The notes under the pieces were generated by a model, which did not search any database, was not told where the DNA came from, and saw nothing but the letters and a program-made list of their open reading frames with translations. The position numbers and the translations under genes were made by a program. This document shows positions 15,540 to 22,860 of a stretch of DNA of 24,515 nucleotides, one piece after another. Source of the DNA: a virus; the IMG/VR virus record IMGVR_UViG_3300046506_000094, positions 1 through 24,515 of that record. The stretch is one strand, 5' to 3'. Position 1 is the first letter of the stretch. Every line of letters starts with the position of its first letter.

Positions 15540-16313
15540 CTAATGTCCTATGACCGCCTTGACAAGCGGCGCAAGAACTGCGGCCTGACGTTGCGCCTTG
15601 ACGCTAAGCATCCACTCATCCGGATAAAGACAGCCCGACAGGTGGCTTTGCCAGTTGGGAAGCGATTGGATGTAGTCATACTGCTTCACGAGCGGCACAT
15701 TGTACGCGGTGGCTACGTTCTGCATCGTCGTAACGTAGTTCTCGAGATACGGATGGTTACCGTCGCAAACCGGGTTCGGCTCCTCGAAAACGGGGATTTT
15801 TCCAGCCTTTCGAACAGCCAACACCCAGGCAATCAGGCCATCGGTGTACGGCCCCAAGGACTGCACAAGATCATCGTTTATTGCATGGTTGGTCAAGACA
15901 ATCTGTGCCTGCGACGACTTGATGCGATCCGCAAAGGGCGCGCCCCCACCGTCGACGCCATTCATCATGTTGACGAGACTGCTGGCGGTACCGCCTTCGG
16001 CGTGATTGGAGATGGTGATCTGATCTGCAAACTGAGCCTGCAAAAGCGTTTGCGTGGCAGCGGGCTCAGTTTGTTGTGTGATGGTGACCATTCCGTTGCT
16101 GTTGCTCGTAATGCCCATCATCGCATCGTCGCCGTAAACATCAATACGGACGGAAACGGGATCGGGCTTGACGACTGGCGTTGATGGAGTTGATGCGGTC
16201 GGCGCCGACTGAACAGCCGCCTGTGTAGGCGAATCTGATCCGCCGCCGCCACCGCAGGCCACAAGAGCGCAGGAAGTCAGTGCCGCGACAAATGCGGCGC
16301 GCAAAGTATTCAT
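15540..16313 (-). CDS. Lipoprotein with an SGNH-hydrolase-like fold, catalytic residues apparently lost
   Basis: A 257-residue protein. The signal peptide MNTLRAAFVAALTSCALVAC has a lipobox ending at Cys20, followed by GGGGG, so it is probably membrane-anchored. From residue 56 the order of blocks follows phage SGNH/GDSL-like proteins: VYGDDAMMG (59-67), NHAEGGTAS (103-111), NHAIND (142-147) and SGCLYPDEW (226-234). In active relatives the first block reads GDS and the last contains D-x-x-H; here they read GDD and G-C-L-Y. The nucleophile and the Asp/His pair appear to be missing, pointing to a binding protein rather than an esterase. It lies downstream of a possible regulator gene on the same strand. 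Confidence 0.72.
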   Translation of the reverse strand: MNTLRAAFVAALTSCALVACGGGGGSDSPTQAAVQSAPTASTPSTPVVKPDPVSVRIDVYGDDAMMGITSNSNGMVTITQQTEPAATQTLLQAQFADQITISNHAEGGTASSLVNMMNGVDGGGAPFADRIKSSQAQIVLTNHAINDDLVQSLGPYTDGLIAWVLAVRKAGKIPVFEEPNPVCDGNHPYLENYVTTMQNVATAYNVPLVKQYDYIQSLPNWQSHLSGCLYPDEWMLSVKAQRQAAVLAPLVKAVIGH

Positions 16314-16396
16314 GATATTGCTCCGAGAGAGGAAGGAAACAGCCGTCAGTTCTGCAAATCGGCGCCTTCTTCTCGGGTCTTGCTGCGCGGTCGCCG

Positions 16397-16690
16397 TTAG
16401 TCCAGCGATGACTCCGACTCGCCATCGGTCACCTGCCGAACGTGCGCGCCGAACGTCTCCATGAACTGCAGAACGCGGTTGAACTCCTCGTCCGTCAGGG
16501 CCATGCGAGCCGCTCCCACAAAAGCCACGTGCGGGCCCATCTTCCGCGGCGTGTGACCTCCGGTGTATTTCCGGAACTGCTGATCGCCGCCCAGCCAGAA
16601 TATTTCGGCCATCTCCTTGCCTGTCGCATTGCGACGGCGCTTGAGGTCCGCCAAGTCTTCTGTCGATGGTTCGCTGAATTGGATTGGCAT
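16397..16690 (-). CDS. Small protein, possible helix-turn-helix regulator
   Basis: A 97-residue protein. Residues 9-45 (TEDLADLKRRRNATGKEMAE, then IFWLGGDQQFRKYTGG) resemble the first helices of an XRE-type DNA-binding domain, although the turn is not canonical. The C-terminal half (TDEEFNRVLQFMETFG) is helical. It is the first gene of a reverse-strand unit that also contains the lipoprotein gene, 83 bases further on. A sigma70-like promoter at 16792-16821 points at it. The ATG is weakly supported by a purine run (CAGAAGAC). Regulation of the cassette is a reasonable guess, not shown. Confidence 0.6.
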   Translation of the reverse strand: MPIQFSEPSTEDLADLKRRRNATGKEMAEIFWLGGDQQFRKYTGGHTPRKMGPHVAFVGAARMALTDEEFNRVLQFMETFGAHVRQVTDGESESSLD

Positions 16691-16791
16691 GTCTTCTGGG
16701 TGCGCGGTCGAGGCGCGTGCGAAAGCTGATTTTCATTAGTTTCATCCTTTCGGGTTGTTTGGGCTGCGCTATTGCGCTACCTCTGAGGCGG

Positions 16792-16821
16792 ATATTAGAC
16801 CCGTAGGGGCTAAGTCGTCAA
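16792..16821 (-). promoter_or_regulatory. Candidate sigma70 promoter for the reverse cassette
   Basis: On the minus strand TTGACG (16816-16821) and TAATAT (16792-16797) are separated by 18 bases and face the possible regulator gene starting at 16690. The -35 matches five of six consensus bases, the -10 four of six. It lies in the 187-base gap between the reverse cassette and the forward lysis unit. The same gap also holds a forward terminator-like hairpin. Confidence 0.45.
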
Positions 16822-16842
16822 GCATAAATTTAATGACCAACC

Positions 16843-16863
16843 AGTCGCCTTGAGCGGCTTTTC
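16843..16863 (+). terminator. Terminator-like hairpin upstream of the lysis unit
   Basis: AGTCGC (16843-16848) pairs with GCGGCT (16854-16859, one G-T pair) around CTTGA, followed by TTTTC. The T run passes into CATTCGGGG, the probable ribosome site of the next gene, the same layout as before the tube gene. The stem is short, so efficiency may be low. Confidence 0.5.
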
Positions 16864-16877
16864 ATTCGGGGCTCCCC

Positions 16878-17180
16878 TTGAACCATTCACACACGCATGG
16901 CGATGAACGCATCACCGCCCTGGAGCAACGCATGAGCACGATCGAGCAGCAAGTCGGTGATTGGCGCGCTGAGTTATCGACAAACACCGAAGCCACACTG
17001 CGCGTCGAGTCGAACACGAAAGAGTTGGTCGAGTTGCTAAAGCTCGCCAAGGGTGGAATCGGATTCTTCACTGCGACCGGTCGCGTTCTTCGCAAGCTGG
17101 TCGTGTGGTTCGGGCCGTTTATCGCGTTTGCGTCGGCGGTCTATGCGCTTATGCACGGCAAGTGGCCGGGGCAATCATGA
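16878..17180 (+). CDS. Coiled-coil membrane protein, probable holin or lysis accessory, TTG start
   Basis: A 100-residue protein. Residues 8-60 are polar, with heptad-like ITALEQRMSTIEQQV and VESNTKELVELLKL, a likely coiled coil. Residues 74-93 form one hydrophobic helix ending in a short basic tail. Small proteins of this design (haemolysin XhlA-like or holin-like) commonly precede phage endolysin genes. The stop overlaps the endolysin ATG (ATGA 17177-17180), supporting a lysis role. The TTG at 16878 is preferred because CGGGG lies six bases upstream and the peptide from there is uniformly hydrophilic; an internal ATG at 16932 would shorten the coil. Confidence 0.65.
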   Translation: MNHSHTHGDERITALEQRMSTIEQQVGDWRAELSTNTEATLRVESNTKELVELLKLAKGGIGFFTATGRVLRKLVVWFGPFIAFASAVYALMHGKWPGQS

Positions 17181-17791
17181 ACTTGACAGCGCAGATCGTC
17201 GCTGCCGGTTGTGGTGCGACGTTGCTGCGCTCGGCGCAATGGACGTCCGCGCTCCAATCAGCCTGCGACCGCTACCACATCAACACGCCCCTCCGCGTGG
17301 CCGCCTTCCTCGCCAACGTAGGCGTCGAGAGTGCCCGCCTAACCGCCGTCGTCGAGAACCTGAACTACAGCGCGACCGGTCTGCTGACGACCTTTCCTAA
17401 ATATTTCAACGCTGTCCAGGCGGCGCAGTACGAGCATCAACCGCAGCGCATCGCGAATCGGGTCTATGCGGGCCGGTATGGCAATGGTGACGAGGCGAGT
17501 GGCGACGGATGGCGATTTAAAGGCCGCGGCTGCTTGCAAGTGACATTCCACGACAACTACGCCTCATGCGGTAAGGCGATTGCATTGCCTCTCGACTCAC
17601 ATCCTGAGTTGCTCGAGCAACCGTGCAATGCGGCGCTCGCTGCGGGCTGGTTCTGGGATTCACGCGATCTGAATAAGTTGGCGGATGCGGGCAACTTTTC
17701 GGGGTTATGCCGCGCGGTGAATGGCGGCCTCAATGGTTATTCCGAACGCCTCGCGCTCTATGCATCGGGCAAGAAGGCGCTCGGCCTCTAG
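17177..17791 (+). CDS. GH19 family endolysin (chitinase-like lysozyme)
   Basis: A 204-residue glycoside hydrolase family 19 protein that cuts peptidoglycan to release progeny. Key blocks are FLANVGVESARL with the likely catalytic Glu51, VVENLNYSATGLL with second Glu60, GDGWRFKGRGCLQVTF (109-124) and RAVNGGLNGYSERL (179-192). All are standard for phage GH19 lysins. The length is that of a bare catalytic domain, with no signal peptide or wall-binding domain, so export needs a holin. The start overlaps the preceding membrane protein stop. A second forward lysis unit lies at 21694-22757. Confidence 0.92.
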   Translation: MNLTAQIVAAGCGATLLRSAQWTSALQSACDRYHINTPLRVAAFLANVGVESARLTAVVENLNYSATGLLTTFPKYFNAVQAAQYEHQPQRIANRVYAGRYGNGDEASGDGWRFKGRGCLQVTFHDNYASCGKAIALPLDSHPELLEQPCNAALAAGWFWDSRDLNKLADAGNFSGLCRAVNGGLNGYSERLALYASGKKALGL

Positions 17792-17835
17792 CAGTCTCGC
17801 AGTTAATCCGCGTTTACCTCTTTCACGCATAAATC

Positions 17836-19464
17836 ATGGCGCAAAAAGTCGTCACCCTCACTGTCGCGGGTGCGGGTAACTGGACGCGCCCCGCCGACTG
17901 TCCGCTCGTCGTCGACCTCATCGAGGTCTTCCCGGCTGGCGGCTCGGGTGGTGGGTGCGGCAGCAGCGCGACGGGCTCGTCAGGCGGCGGGGGCGGCCCC
18001 GCGTATTCGGCATCAAGCAACGTTACGATCGTCGACAGCAACCCGTACAACATCCCCGGCCCCGCGACGGGCGGTGCGGCCACGGGTGCGAACGGCGTCT
18101 CGGGTGTCGATGGCGGCGACTGCTGGTTTGGCTCTGCAACCTACGCGTCAGCCTCGGTGGCAGCTAAGGGCGGCAAGGCAGGCGGCAACGGCGCCACGGC
18201 GGGCAGCAATGGCGGCCTTGGCGGCGACTCGACGGTCGGCATCGGCACGACCCGCTTCAGTGGCGGCAAGGGCGGCAACGGCGTGGCAGCGGGTGCCGCA
18301 GGCGGTGGTGGCGGTGCGGCTGGACCGCATGGCGCTGGCGTCGCTGGCACCAACGGCTCGGGCGCATCTGGAGGCGCGGGCGGTGCGGGTGATAACGGTT
18401 CGGGCGGTGCTGGCGGCTCTGGTGGAGCGACGGGCGGCGGCGCAGGGACGGCCAACGCGAACGGGGGTGGCGGTGGCGGTGGCGTCGGAGACACTGGCGG
18501 CACATCGCAGCTAGCAGGCGGTAATGGCGGCTTTCCTGGTGGAGCTGGTGGCGGCGCAAACGGCGCAGGTAATGGCGGCGTCGGCGGCAATTCATCGGGC
18601 GGCCAGATTCGCATCACCTACACGCCCGTAGCAGCGACATTCTCGGCCCCGCTTGCCGAAACAGAAACGCTCTCAGCCGCGCTTACCACATCTGTTACAG
18701 GCTCGGCGGCGCTCGCGGAATCTGGGTCTGTCTCGGCTTCACTGGGCACGTCCGTTCGACTTGCGGCATCGTTAAGCGAAGCGGGCTCAACATCGGCGAG
18801 CCTTTCGACCTCCGTCAGCATGTCGTGCGCGATGGCGGGTGCGTCGGCCATCTCGCCAGCACTATCGACATCGATCCGCCTGGCCGCTTCATTAGCCGAT
18901 GCCGGCGCGCTCAATGCAACGTTCGCCTCTGCATTCACGGCTGCGCTAAGCGAATCCGGCTCACTCCAGCCGTCACTATCGACCGGTGTTCGCCTTGCAT
19001 GCGCTGCTAACGATTCTGGCGCGTTGTCGGCGAGTCTGCTAACCCAGCCGACTCTTGCGGTATCGCTGGTGGAAAGCGGCACGCTGCAATCTGCGCTTCA
19101 GACATTCGTCACGCTGGCGGCCACGCTAACGGAAAGCGGCTCAGTCATCTGCAGCGCAACGACGTCTGTTCGCCTGTCTGCTGCATTGCTCGAGTCGGGC
19201 ACACTTGCGCAGTCGTTCTCAACAACTCTCGCTGCGGCACTTGTCGAACAGGGTGTTCTTTCTTCGTCTATCGGCGTCCCGACTACCGACCTTGCCGCAG
19301 CACTCGCCGAAATCGGAACATTGCTCGCGTCATCAACGGCGCCTCCGCATCCAAATCCGATCACGTTCGCGGTAGCGGCCGATAAGCGCATCTTCGCCGT
19401 TACCGCAGAAGCACGAATCTTCCCTGTCGCATCCGAACGAAGGATTTTCAAAGTCGCAGCATAA
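17836..19464 (+). CDS. Glycine-rich, repeat-bearing adhesin-like phage protein
   Basis: A 542-residue protein, likely a fibre or receptor-binding component. Residues 1-60 start with TLTVAGAGNWTRPADCPLVV, the strand pattern that opens phage Gly-rich domains. Residues about 35-265 are dominated by Gly with runs such as GGAGGSGG and GGGGGGG. Residues 273-501 consist of about twelve copies of an 18-21-residue unit, consensus LxESGSLSASLSTSVRLAAS. Residues 509-542 contain four nine-residue units of the type RIFAVTAEA. No ribosome site is obvious before the ATG at 17836. A terminator follows at once. The next two genes also look like virion and adaptor proteins, which supports a structural role. 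Confidence 0.75.
   Translation: MAQKVVTLTVAGAGNWTRPADCPLVVDLIEVFPAGGSGGGCGSSATGSSGGGGGPAYSASSNVTIVDSNPYNIPGPATGGAATGANGVSGVDGGDCWFGSATYASASVAAKGGKAGGNGATAGSNGGLGGDSTVGIGTTRFSGGKGGNGVAAGAAGGGGGAAGPHGAGVAGTNGSGASGGAGGAGDNGSGGAGGSGGATGGGAGTANANGGGGGGGVGDTGGTSQLAGGNGGFPGGAGGGANGAGNGGVGGNSSGGQIRITYTPVAATFSAPLAETETLSAALTTSVTGSAALAESGSVSASLGTSVRLAASLSEAGSTSASLSTSVSMSCAMAGASAISPALSTSIRLAASLADAGALNATFASAFTAALSESGSLQPSLSTGVRLACAANDSGALSASLLTQPTLAVSLVESGTLQSALQTFVTLAATLTESGSVICSATTSVRLSAALLESGTLAQSFSTTLAAALVEQGVLSSSIGVPTTDLAAALAEIGTLLASSTAPPHPNPITFAVAADKRIFAVTAEARIFPVASERRIFKVAA
18652..19338 (+). repeat. Tandem ~60-bp coding repeats (about 12 imperfect copies)
   Basis: The reading frame of the adhesin-like gene carries about twelve units of 54-63 bp encoding variants of LxESGSLSASLSTSVRLAAS. 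Examples are LAESGSVSASLGTSVRLAAS, LSESGSLQPSLSTGVRLACA and LVESGTLQSALQTFVTLAAT. Divergence between copies is considerable, so the array is old or selected, not a recent slippage product. Confidence 0.8.
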
Positions 19465-19482
19465 GCCCCGAAAGGGGCTTTT
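19463..19482 (+). terminator. Intrinsic terminator after the adhesin-like gene
   Basis: AAGCCCC (19463-19469) pairs perfectly with GGGGCTT (19474-19480) around a GAAA tetraloop, followed by TTTTC. It begins at the TAA stop of the adhesin-like gene. The sequence then runs on through CTATTTCTGGAG into the next gene start. Confidence 0.82.
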
Positions 19483-19501
19483 CTATTTCTGGAGCCCATA
19501 G

Positions 19502-20122
19502 ATGGCATCTTTCACGAACTTCGCGCAGAACAAACTCCTCGACAACCTTTTGCGCGGCCAGACGAATACGCTGCCGGCGACCTTCTTTGTAGCGCTGATC
19601 GCGGCGACTAAAGGCATTGCGGCAGTCAGCACAGCGTACAGCTTGAACGATACGGTTATCCCGGCGACGCCGAATGGCCGCATCTACCGCTGCACTACGG
19701 CTGGCACTTCTGGCGGTAGCGCACCCACCTGGCCGACCACGGCCGGCGGCACTGTTAGTGATGGCACTGTCGTATGGACCGAGCAAACGACCCAGTTGAA
19801 CGCAGGCACGTTCACCGAGGCAACGTACACGGGCTATGCGCGCGTGTCCTATGCCTCGTCGCTGGCTAACTGGTCCGGCACGCAAGGTGCTGGTACGACC
19901 GTCGCATCGAGTGGCACATCGGGACTCGTGAGCAACAACAACGCGATCACGTTCGGTGCTCCGACTTCGGGACCGTCAATCATCTTCGGCACGATCCTGA
20001 TGGATGCGTCGTCGTCGGGCAATGCGTGGACGTACGGGGCCTTGGCTGTCAGCAAAACTTTGAATAACGGCGACGCGGCTCCGTCCTTCCCGGCCGCAAG
20101 CCTATCGCAAGCGCTGAGCTAA
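19502..20122 (+). CDS. Phage virion / tail-fibre region structural protein
   Basis: A 206-residue protein. The start, [20 protein letters not shown], and the closing [16 protein letters not shown] are typical of a phage protein family found with fibre genes in siphophages and myophages; members are usually annotated as virion or tail-fibre proteins. A short insert rich in Ser/Thr/Gly (about 60-95; [14 protein letters not shown], then GTVVWTE) resembles a carbohydrate-binding-like strand repeat seen in fibre tips. CTGGAG lies upstream of the ATG, just after the terminator. The fibre-tail adaptor-like gene follows two bases after its stop. Exact role unknown. Confidence 0.72.
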   Translation: MASFTNFAQNKLLDNLLRGQTNTLPATFFVALIAATKGIAAVSTAYSLNDTVIPATPNGRIYRCTTAGTSGGSAPTWPTTAGGTVSDGTVVWTEQTTQLNAGTFTEATYTGYARVSYASSLANWSGTQGAGTTVASSGTSGLVSNNNAITFGAPTSGPSIIFGTILMDASSSGNAWTYGALAVSKTLNNGDAAPSFPAASLSQALS

Positions 20123-20124
20123 TC

Positions 20125-20457
20125 ATGGCTTTCGGGCAAGGGACGCCGACGATAGCCAAAGATCCATCAAGCACGATCGATATTGGACTGGATTTGTCCG
20201 CCCCGGTCACGCAGCTATATCAACCGTGGCTAGCTGCTGGTGAGGCCGTTACCAATCTCCAGGTGACCGCCGATCCCGGCATCACTCTCGGTTCGACCGG
20301 CATCAACACCAACGCGAGCGGCGTTCCTGCCTCCCTTCTTATCGCGTGGGTCTCTGGCGGCACCGCAAACAACACGTACGCCGTTCATCTCACCTTTACG
20401 ACCAATCAAGGCCGCACGGACTGCCGGTCTATCTCAATTCAGTGCGTATCTCGCTGA
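20125..20457 (+). CDS. Fibre-tail adaptor-like protein
   Basis: A 110-residue protein. KDPSSTIDIGLDLSAPVT near the start, AWVSGGTANNTYAVHLTFTT and GRTDCRSISIQC at the end match the pattern of small Ig-like phage proteins annotated as fibre-tail adaptors (Gp80-type). In such proteins a beta-sandwich links fibres to the tail. Its place immediately after two fibre-type genes suits that role. The ATG at 20125 is two bases after the previous stop, so translation is probably coupled. Family match is from memory of the strand pattern. Confidence 0.72.
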   Translation: MAFGQGTPTIAKDPSSTIDIGLDLSAPVTQLYQPWLAAGEAVTNLQVTADPGITLGSTGINTNASGVPASLLIAWVSGGTANNTYAVHLTFTTNQGRTDCRSISIQCVSR

Positions 20458-20458
20458 C

Positions 20459-20824
20459 ATGCCAATCATCAAACACCTAGTCGATTCCGCACAGGGCAAA
20501 CACCCCGTGACGGCTAAGCGCTCGGGCCACTGGCCAACCGTGCGTAAGCATCACCTTGCGTTGCATCCGGTCTGCGAAGTGTGCGGCGGCACGGAAAAGC
20601 TCGAAGTGCATCACAAACTTCCATTTCACATTGACCCGTCGCTGGAAACCAATCCCGACAACCTGATCACGCTTTGCGAGGCAAACCCCGTTCTGAACTG
20701 CCATCGTATTTTTGGCCATCTGAATAATTTCCGGGGGTGGAATCCAGACGTGGTTGAGGATGCAAAGGCATGGCGTGCAAAGCTTGCTGAAAATCAGGCG
20801 CGAGTTCGCCAGAAGGCTGAATAA
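20459..20824 (+). CDS. HNH endonuclease
   Basis: A 121-residue HNH nuclease. The metal and catalytic core reads CEVCGG (39-44), LEVHHKLPFH (48-57), NPDNLITLCEA (65-75) and NCHRIFGH (80-87). This gives the Cys pairs expected for a structural zinc and the His-Asn-His active site. Such short HNH proteins in phages can be packaging nucleases acting with terminase or free-standing homing enzymes; nothing here decides between them, and no terminase gene is in the window. It starts one base after the adaptor gene stop. Its 3' end overlaps the degraded GIY-YIG gene on the other strand. Confidence 0.88.
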   Translation: MPIIKHLVDSAQGKHPVTAKRSGHWPTVRKHHLALHPVCEVCGGTEKLEVHHKLPFHIDPSLETNPDNLITLCEANPVLNCHRIFGHLNNFRGWNPDVVEDAKAWRAKLAENQARVRQKAE

Positions 20825-21619
20825 AAGCAAGTAGTCGCGTCCGAAAGATCGCGATGTCGTTGCTGTCGATGAATGCGTGACGCTCGATGGCCGCTCGTTT
20901 TCCTCGGCTCTCTGATATGTGCAGACCCAACTCGCGAAATACCCTGCAGAGCGCCTTTCGGCTAATCTTTCGACCGGTCTTCTCCAAGTGGACGGCGATC
21001 ATTTCCTTGTCGGTGTATTTCTGAAAATAGCAATCGAGAATTATGCTGCGATCAGCGTCCGCCCATGACCCAGCCTTCTCGCCAGTTGCCCAATTCCGGC
21101 CCTTGCTCTTGGCGCCGATCAGTCGCTTCGTTTCCTCTGCATGGGTCTTGCCGAAAAACGAATTCTTTTCGCCAGTGCGGGCTTTGAATTTCTCTATGGC
21201 TGACGGCGGCATCTTCATGCCCTTACGCATCCGGCTTTGTTTCTGGCGCGTCTCAGCAGAAACCACGCGTCCCTTCAGGGCTTCGGATATGCGCTGCTTG
21301 TGAGACCAAGGTAAGCGCCGCCCTTACCGCCCTCCGCTGAATTGTATCCGGCTGGGGCCATGCATGCGCAATGATCGATCCAGTATTGCTCACGCGCATG
21401 TAGTGATTGTTTTGAGGCGCAATTATCGACGATCTCCCACGAGAAGTTTGCGAATCCATGCTTGGCGAGAGCTCGATGAAAGTATGTCGATGGCTTAGCA
21501 GAAAGGTTTTCATGAGCGCGCCTGCGGCGCCGTAGCGTCTGAACCGTTTGACCGATGTAGACCTTTCCATCAATCAGGTTTGTGACCTTGTAGACGATCC
21601 CATAAATCGCTTCGCTCAC
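20667..21619 (-). pseudogene. GIY-YIG homing endonuclease, disrupted by a -1 frameshift
   Basis: The first part (GTG at 21619, after AGGAAGGG) carries the GIY-YIG core IYGIVYKVTNLIDGKVYIGQ, then RRRRAHENL and GYNSAEGGKGG. That frame ends at a TGA near 21275. The sequence continues in another frame as LPWSHKQRISEALKGR, then KQSRMRKGMKMPPSAIEKF and NSFFGKTHAEETKRL, the NUMOD3-type DNA-binding motifs expected next. One base is missing around 21315-21325. The total span is one base short of 318 codons. The C-terminal end runs 158 bases antisense into the HNH gene, so its original stop may also be lost. It could be inactive, a sequencing error, or rescued by shifting. Confidence 0.8.
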
Positions 21620-21693
21620 GTCGCCCTTCCTCTTGTTTGGACACCTTAGCAACTATACCACAAAACCGTCCGCTCTCGGACAAGGAGTAATCC

Positions 21694-21903
21694 ATGAATG
21701 CCTCCGCAGTTACCACTGGTGGCATTGCCATCAGCACAGCCACGCTCATGCCCGCTGTCGAATGGGTATTGGGCCTCATGTTTCACGTCCCGGTTCCGCC
21801 TAGCGTTTCCTCGCTTGTGGCCGGCGTCGTTGTCGCTGCAGTGCACGCCGGCATCAACGCCGTGAACGCCCGCACCGCATCCAAAGCCGCTCCCGCGCAG
21901 TAA
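21694..21903 (+). CDS. Small holin-like membrane protein
   Basis: A 69-residue protein with two hydrophobic segments (about residues 11-31 and 37-56) joined by a short turn, HVPVPPS, and a polar basic tail NARTASKAAPAQ. This is the shape of a class II holin, which makes inner-membrane holes to let endolysin out. A strong AAGGAG lies before the ATG. It heads a short forward unit with a lipoprotein and a DUF1353 protein, a combination frequent in the lysis region of Burkholderia phages. The endolysin itself is 4 kb upstream. Confidence 0.7.
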   Translation: MNASAVTTGGIAISTATLMPAVEWVLGLMFHVPVPPSVSSLVAGVVVAAVHAGINAVNARTASKAAPAQ

Positions 21904-21921
21904 TTCTCCGAAGGAAACCCC

Positions 21922-22362
21922 ATGAAATCGTTTCTGATTGCCGCATTCGCGGCTGTTTGTGTTGCGTTCGCTGGCTGCGCCAATGCACCGAAAGTCGCTG
22001 GCGATTTTCAGGCGCAAGTCGCAAAGGCCTGCGCCGTCGTCCAGCCGACGCTTCTGTCGGTGCAGGCAATGACGGTTAGCGACCCGACCCAACAAGTCAT
22101 CATCGGCCAGGTGGTGAAGCTCAACGGTTCCGTGTGCGCCGCCAATGCATCTGTCGATCCATCCAATGTATCCGCGCTCGTCAATACGTCGATTCCGGCC
22201 GCCGTGCAGGTGATCGCACTGCTGCCGATCGATGATGCAGCGAAGGCGGGCGCGCAGATCGGTCTGATGGCGTTTCAAGTCGCGCTCTCCGCAGCGCTCG
22301 CGCAATACGGCACGCCGACGACTGCAGCGCCTGCGCCAGCATCCGGGGCGGCTACGCAATGA
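21922..22362 (+). CDS. Phage lipoprotein of unknown function
   Basis: A 146-residue protein. The signal peptide MKSFLIAAFAAVCVAFAGC ends in a lipobox with Cys19 as the acylated residue. The mature part is Ala/Val-rich and mostly helical, with two further cysteines, and ends in an Ala/Pro/Thr tail. Lipoproteins in phage lysis units may act as outer-membrane spanin subunits, but this one has no inner-membrane partner overlapping it and is long for an o-spanin, so the role is open. GAAGGAAA precedes the ATG, and the stop overlaps the next start as ATGA. Confidence 0.7.
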   Translation: MKSFLIAAFAAVCVAFAGCANAPKVAGDFQAQVAKACAVVQPTLLSVQAMTVSDPTQQVIIGQVVKLNGSVCAANASVDPSNVSALVNTSIPAAVQVIALLPIDDAAKAGAQIGLMAFQVALSAALAQYGTPTTAAPAPASGAATQ

Positions 22363-22757
22363 GCAAGTTCCTGACTTCGCTCGAAGCGGAACTAGTCAAG
22401 GATGAGCCGGCAACGTGGCGGCTCACCTCTCCGCTGATTTACCAGTCTGACGTGGCGAAGCAAACTTTCACGGTTCCGACCGGGTTCGTGACGGACCTTG
22501 CGAGCACGCCCAGATTGCCATTCGTCTACGAACTGGCGGGGGGAGTTGCCAACATGGCCAGCGTGATCCACGATTGGGCGTATTCAACGCATCCGGTCTC
22601 GCGCGCAATGGCTGATGCCATCCTGAAAGAGGCTTCGGCGGTCACTGGCGTTCCTGCCTTTACCCGCTGGATTATGTGGGCGGGGGTTCGATTGGGCGGA
22701 GCATCGCATTGGAGCCCGGAATCGGCTGCGCCCGTTGCGGAACACGAGCACCACTGA
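22359..22757 (+). CDS. DUF1353 family protein
   Basis: A 132-residue protein of the DUF1353 family. Diagnostic blocks are FTVPTGFVTDLASTPRLP (36-53), ASVIHDWAY (67-75), SRAMADAILKEASAVTGVP and MWAGVRLGG. Members are common near phage lysis genes; a peptidase-like role has been suggested from conserved His and Asp residues but is not established. It is coupled to the lipoprotein by ATGA and is the last forward gene before the convergent reverse operon. Confidence 0.85.
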   Translation: MSKFLTSLEAELVKDEPATWRLTSPLIYQSDVAKQTFTVPTGFVTDLASTPRLPFVYELAGGVANMASVIHDWAYSTHPVSRAMADAILKEASAVTGVPAFTRWIMWAGVRLGGASHWSPESAAPVAEHEHH

Positions 22758-22814
22758 CAGGCGCTTCACAGCCTATCAACTATATTTGCCAAAAACAGCT
22801 TTTGATTTGTATTC

Positions 22815-22851
22815 CCGCTATACCCTAGCATCTCTTTCCGGGGTATAGCGG
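22815..22851. terminator. Perfect 11-bp inverted repeat between convergent units
   Basis: CCGCTATACCC (22815-22825) is the exact reverse complement of GGGTATAGCGG (22841-22851), with a 15-base loop. It lies in the 103-base gap between the DUF1353 gene and the end of the reverse operon, where a two-way transcription stop is expected. No T run follows on either strand, so it may instead be an mRNA stabiliser or a protein-binding site. Confidence 0.5.
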
Positions 22852-22860
22852 CACCCCTCT

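Noticed and set aside
15540-16745. A single 401-residue reverse frame that fuses an arginine-rich leader to the lipoprotein, with a good AAAGGA site near 16745
   Set aside because: The leader is an Arg/Gly/Pro-rich shadow of the regulator gene in another frame, and the lipoprotein has its own signal peptide starting at 16313. The ribosome site is noted but no separate product is supported.
18141-18617. A reverse 158-residue proline/alanine-rich frame opposite the Gly-rich region
   Set aside because: GC-rich glycine codons read as Pro/Ala on the other strand; low complexity and no start signal.
21646-22359. A reverse 237-residue frame opposite the holin, lipoprotein and their junction
   Set aside because: Composition is Arg/Gly/Cys-rich shadow sequence; the forward genes have ribosome sites, signal peptide and coupling.
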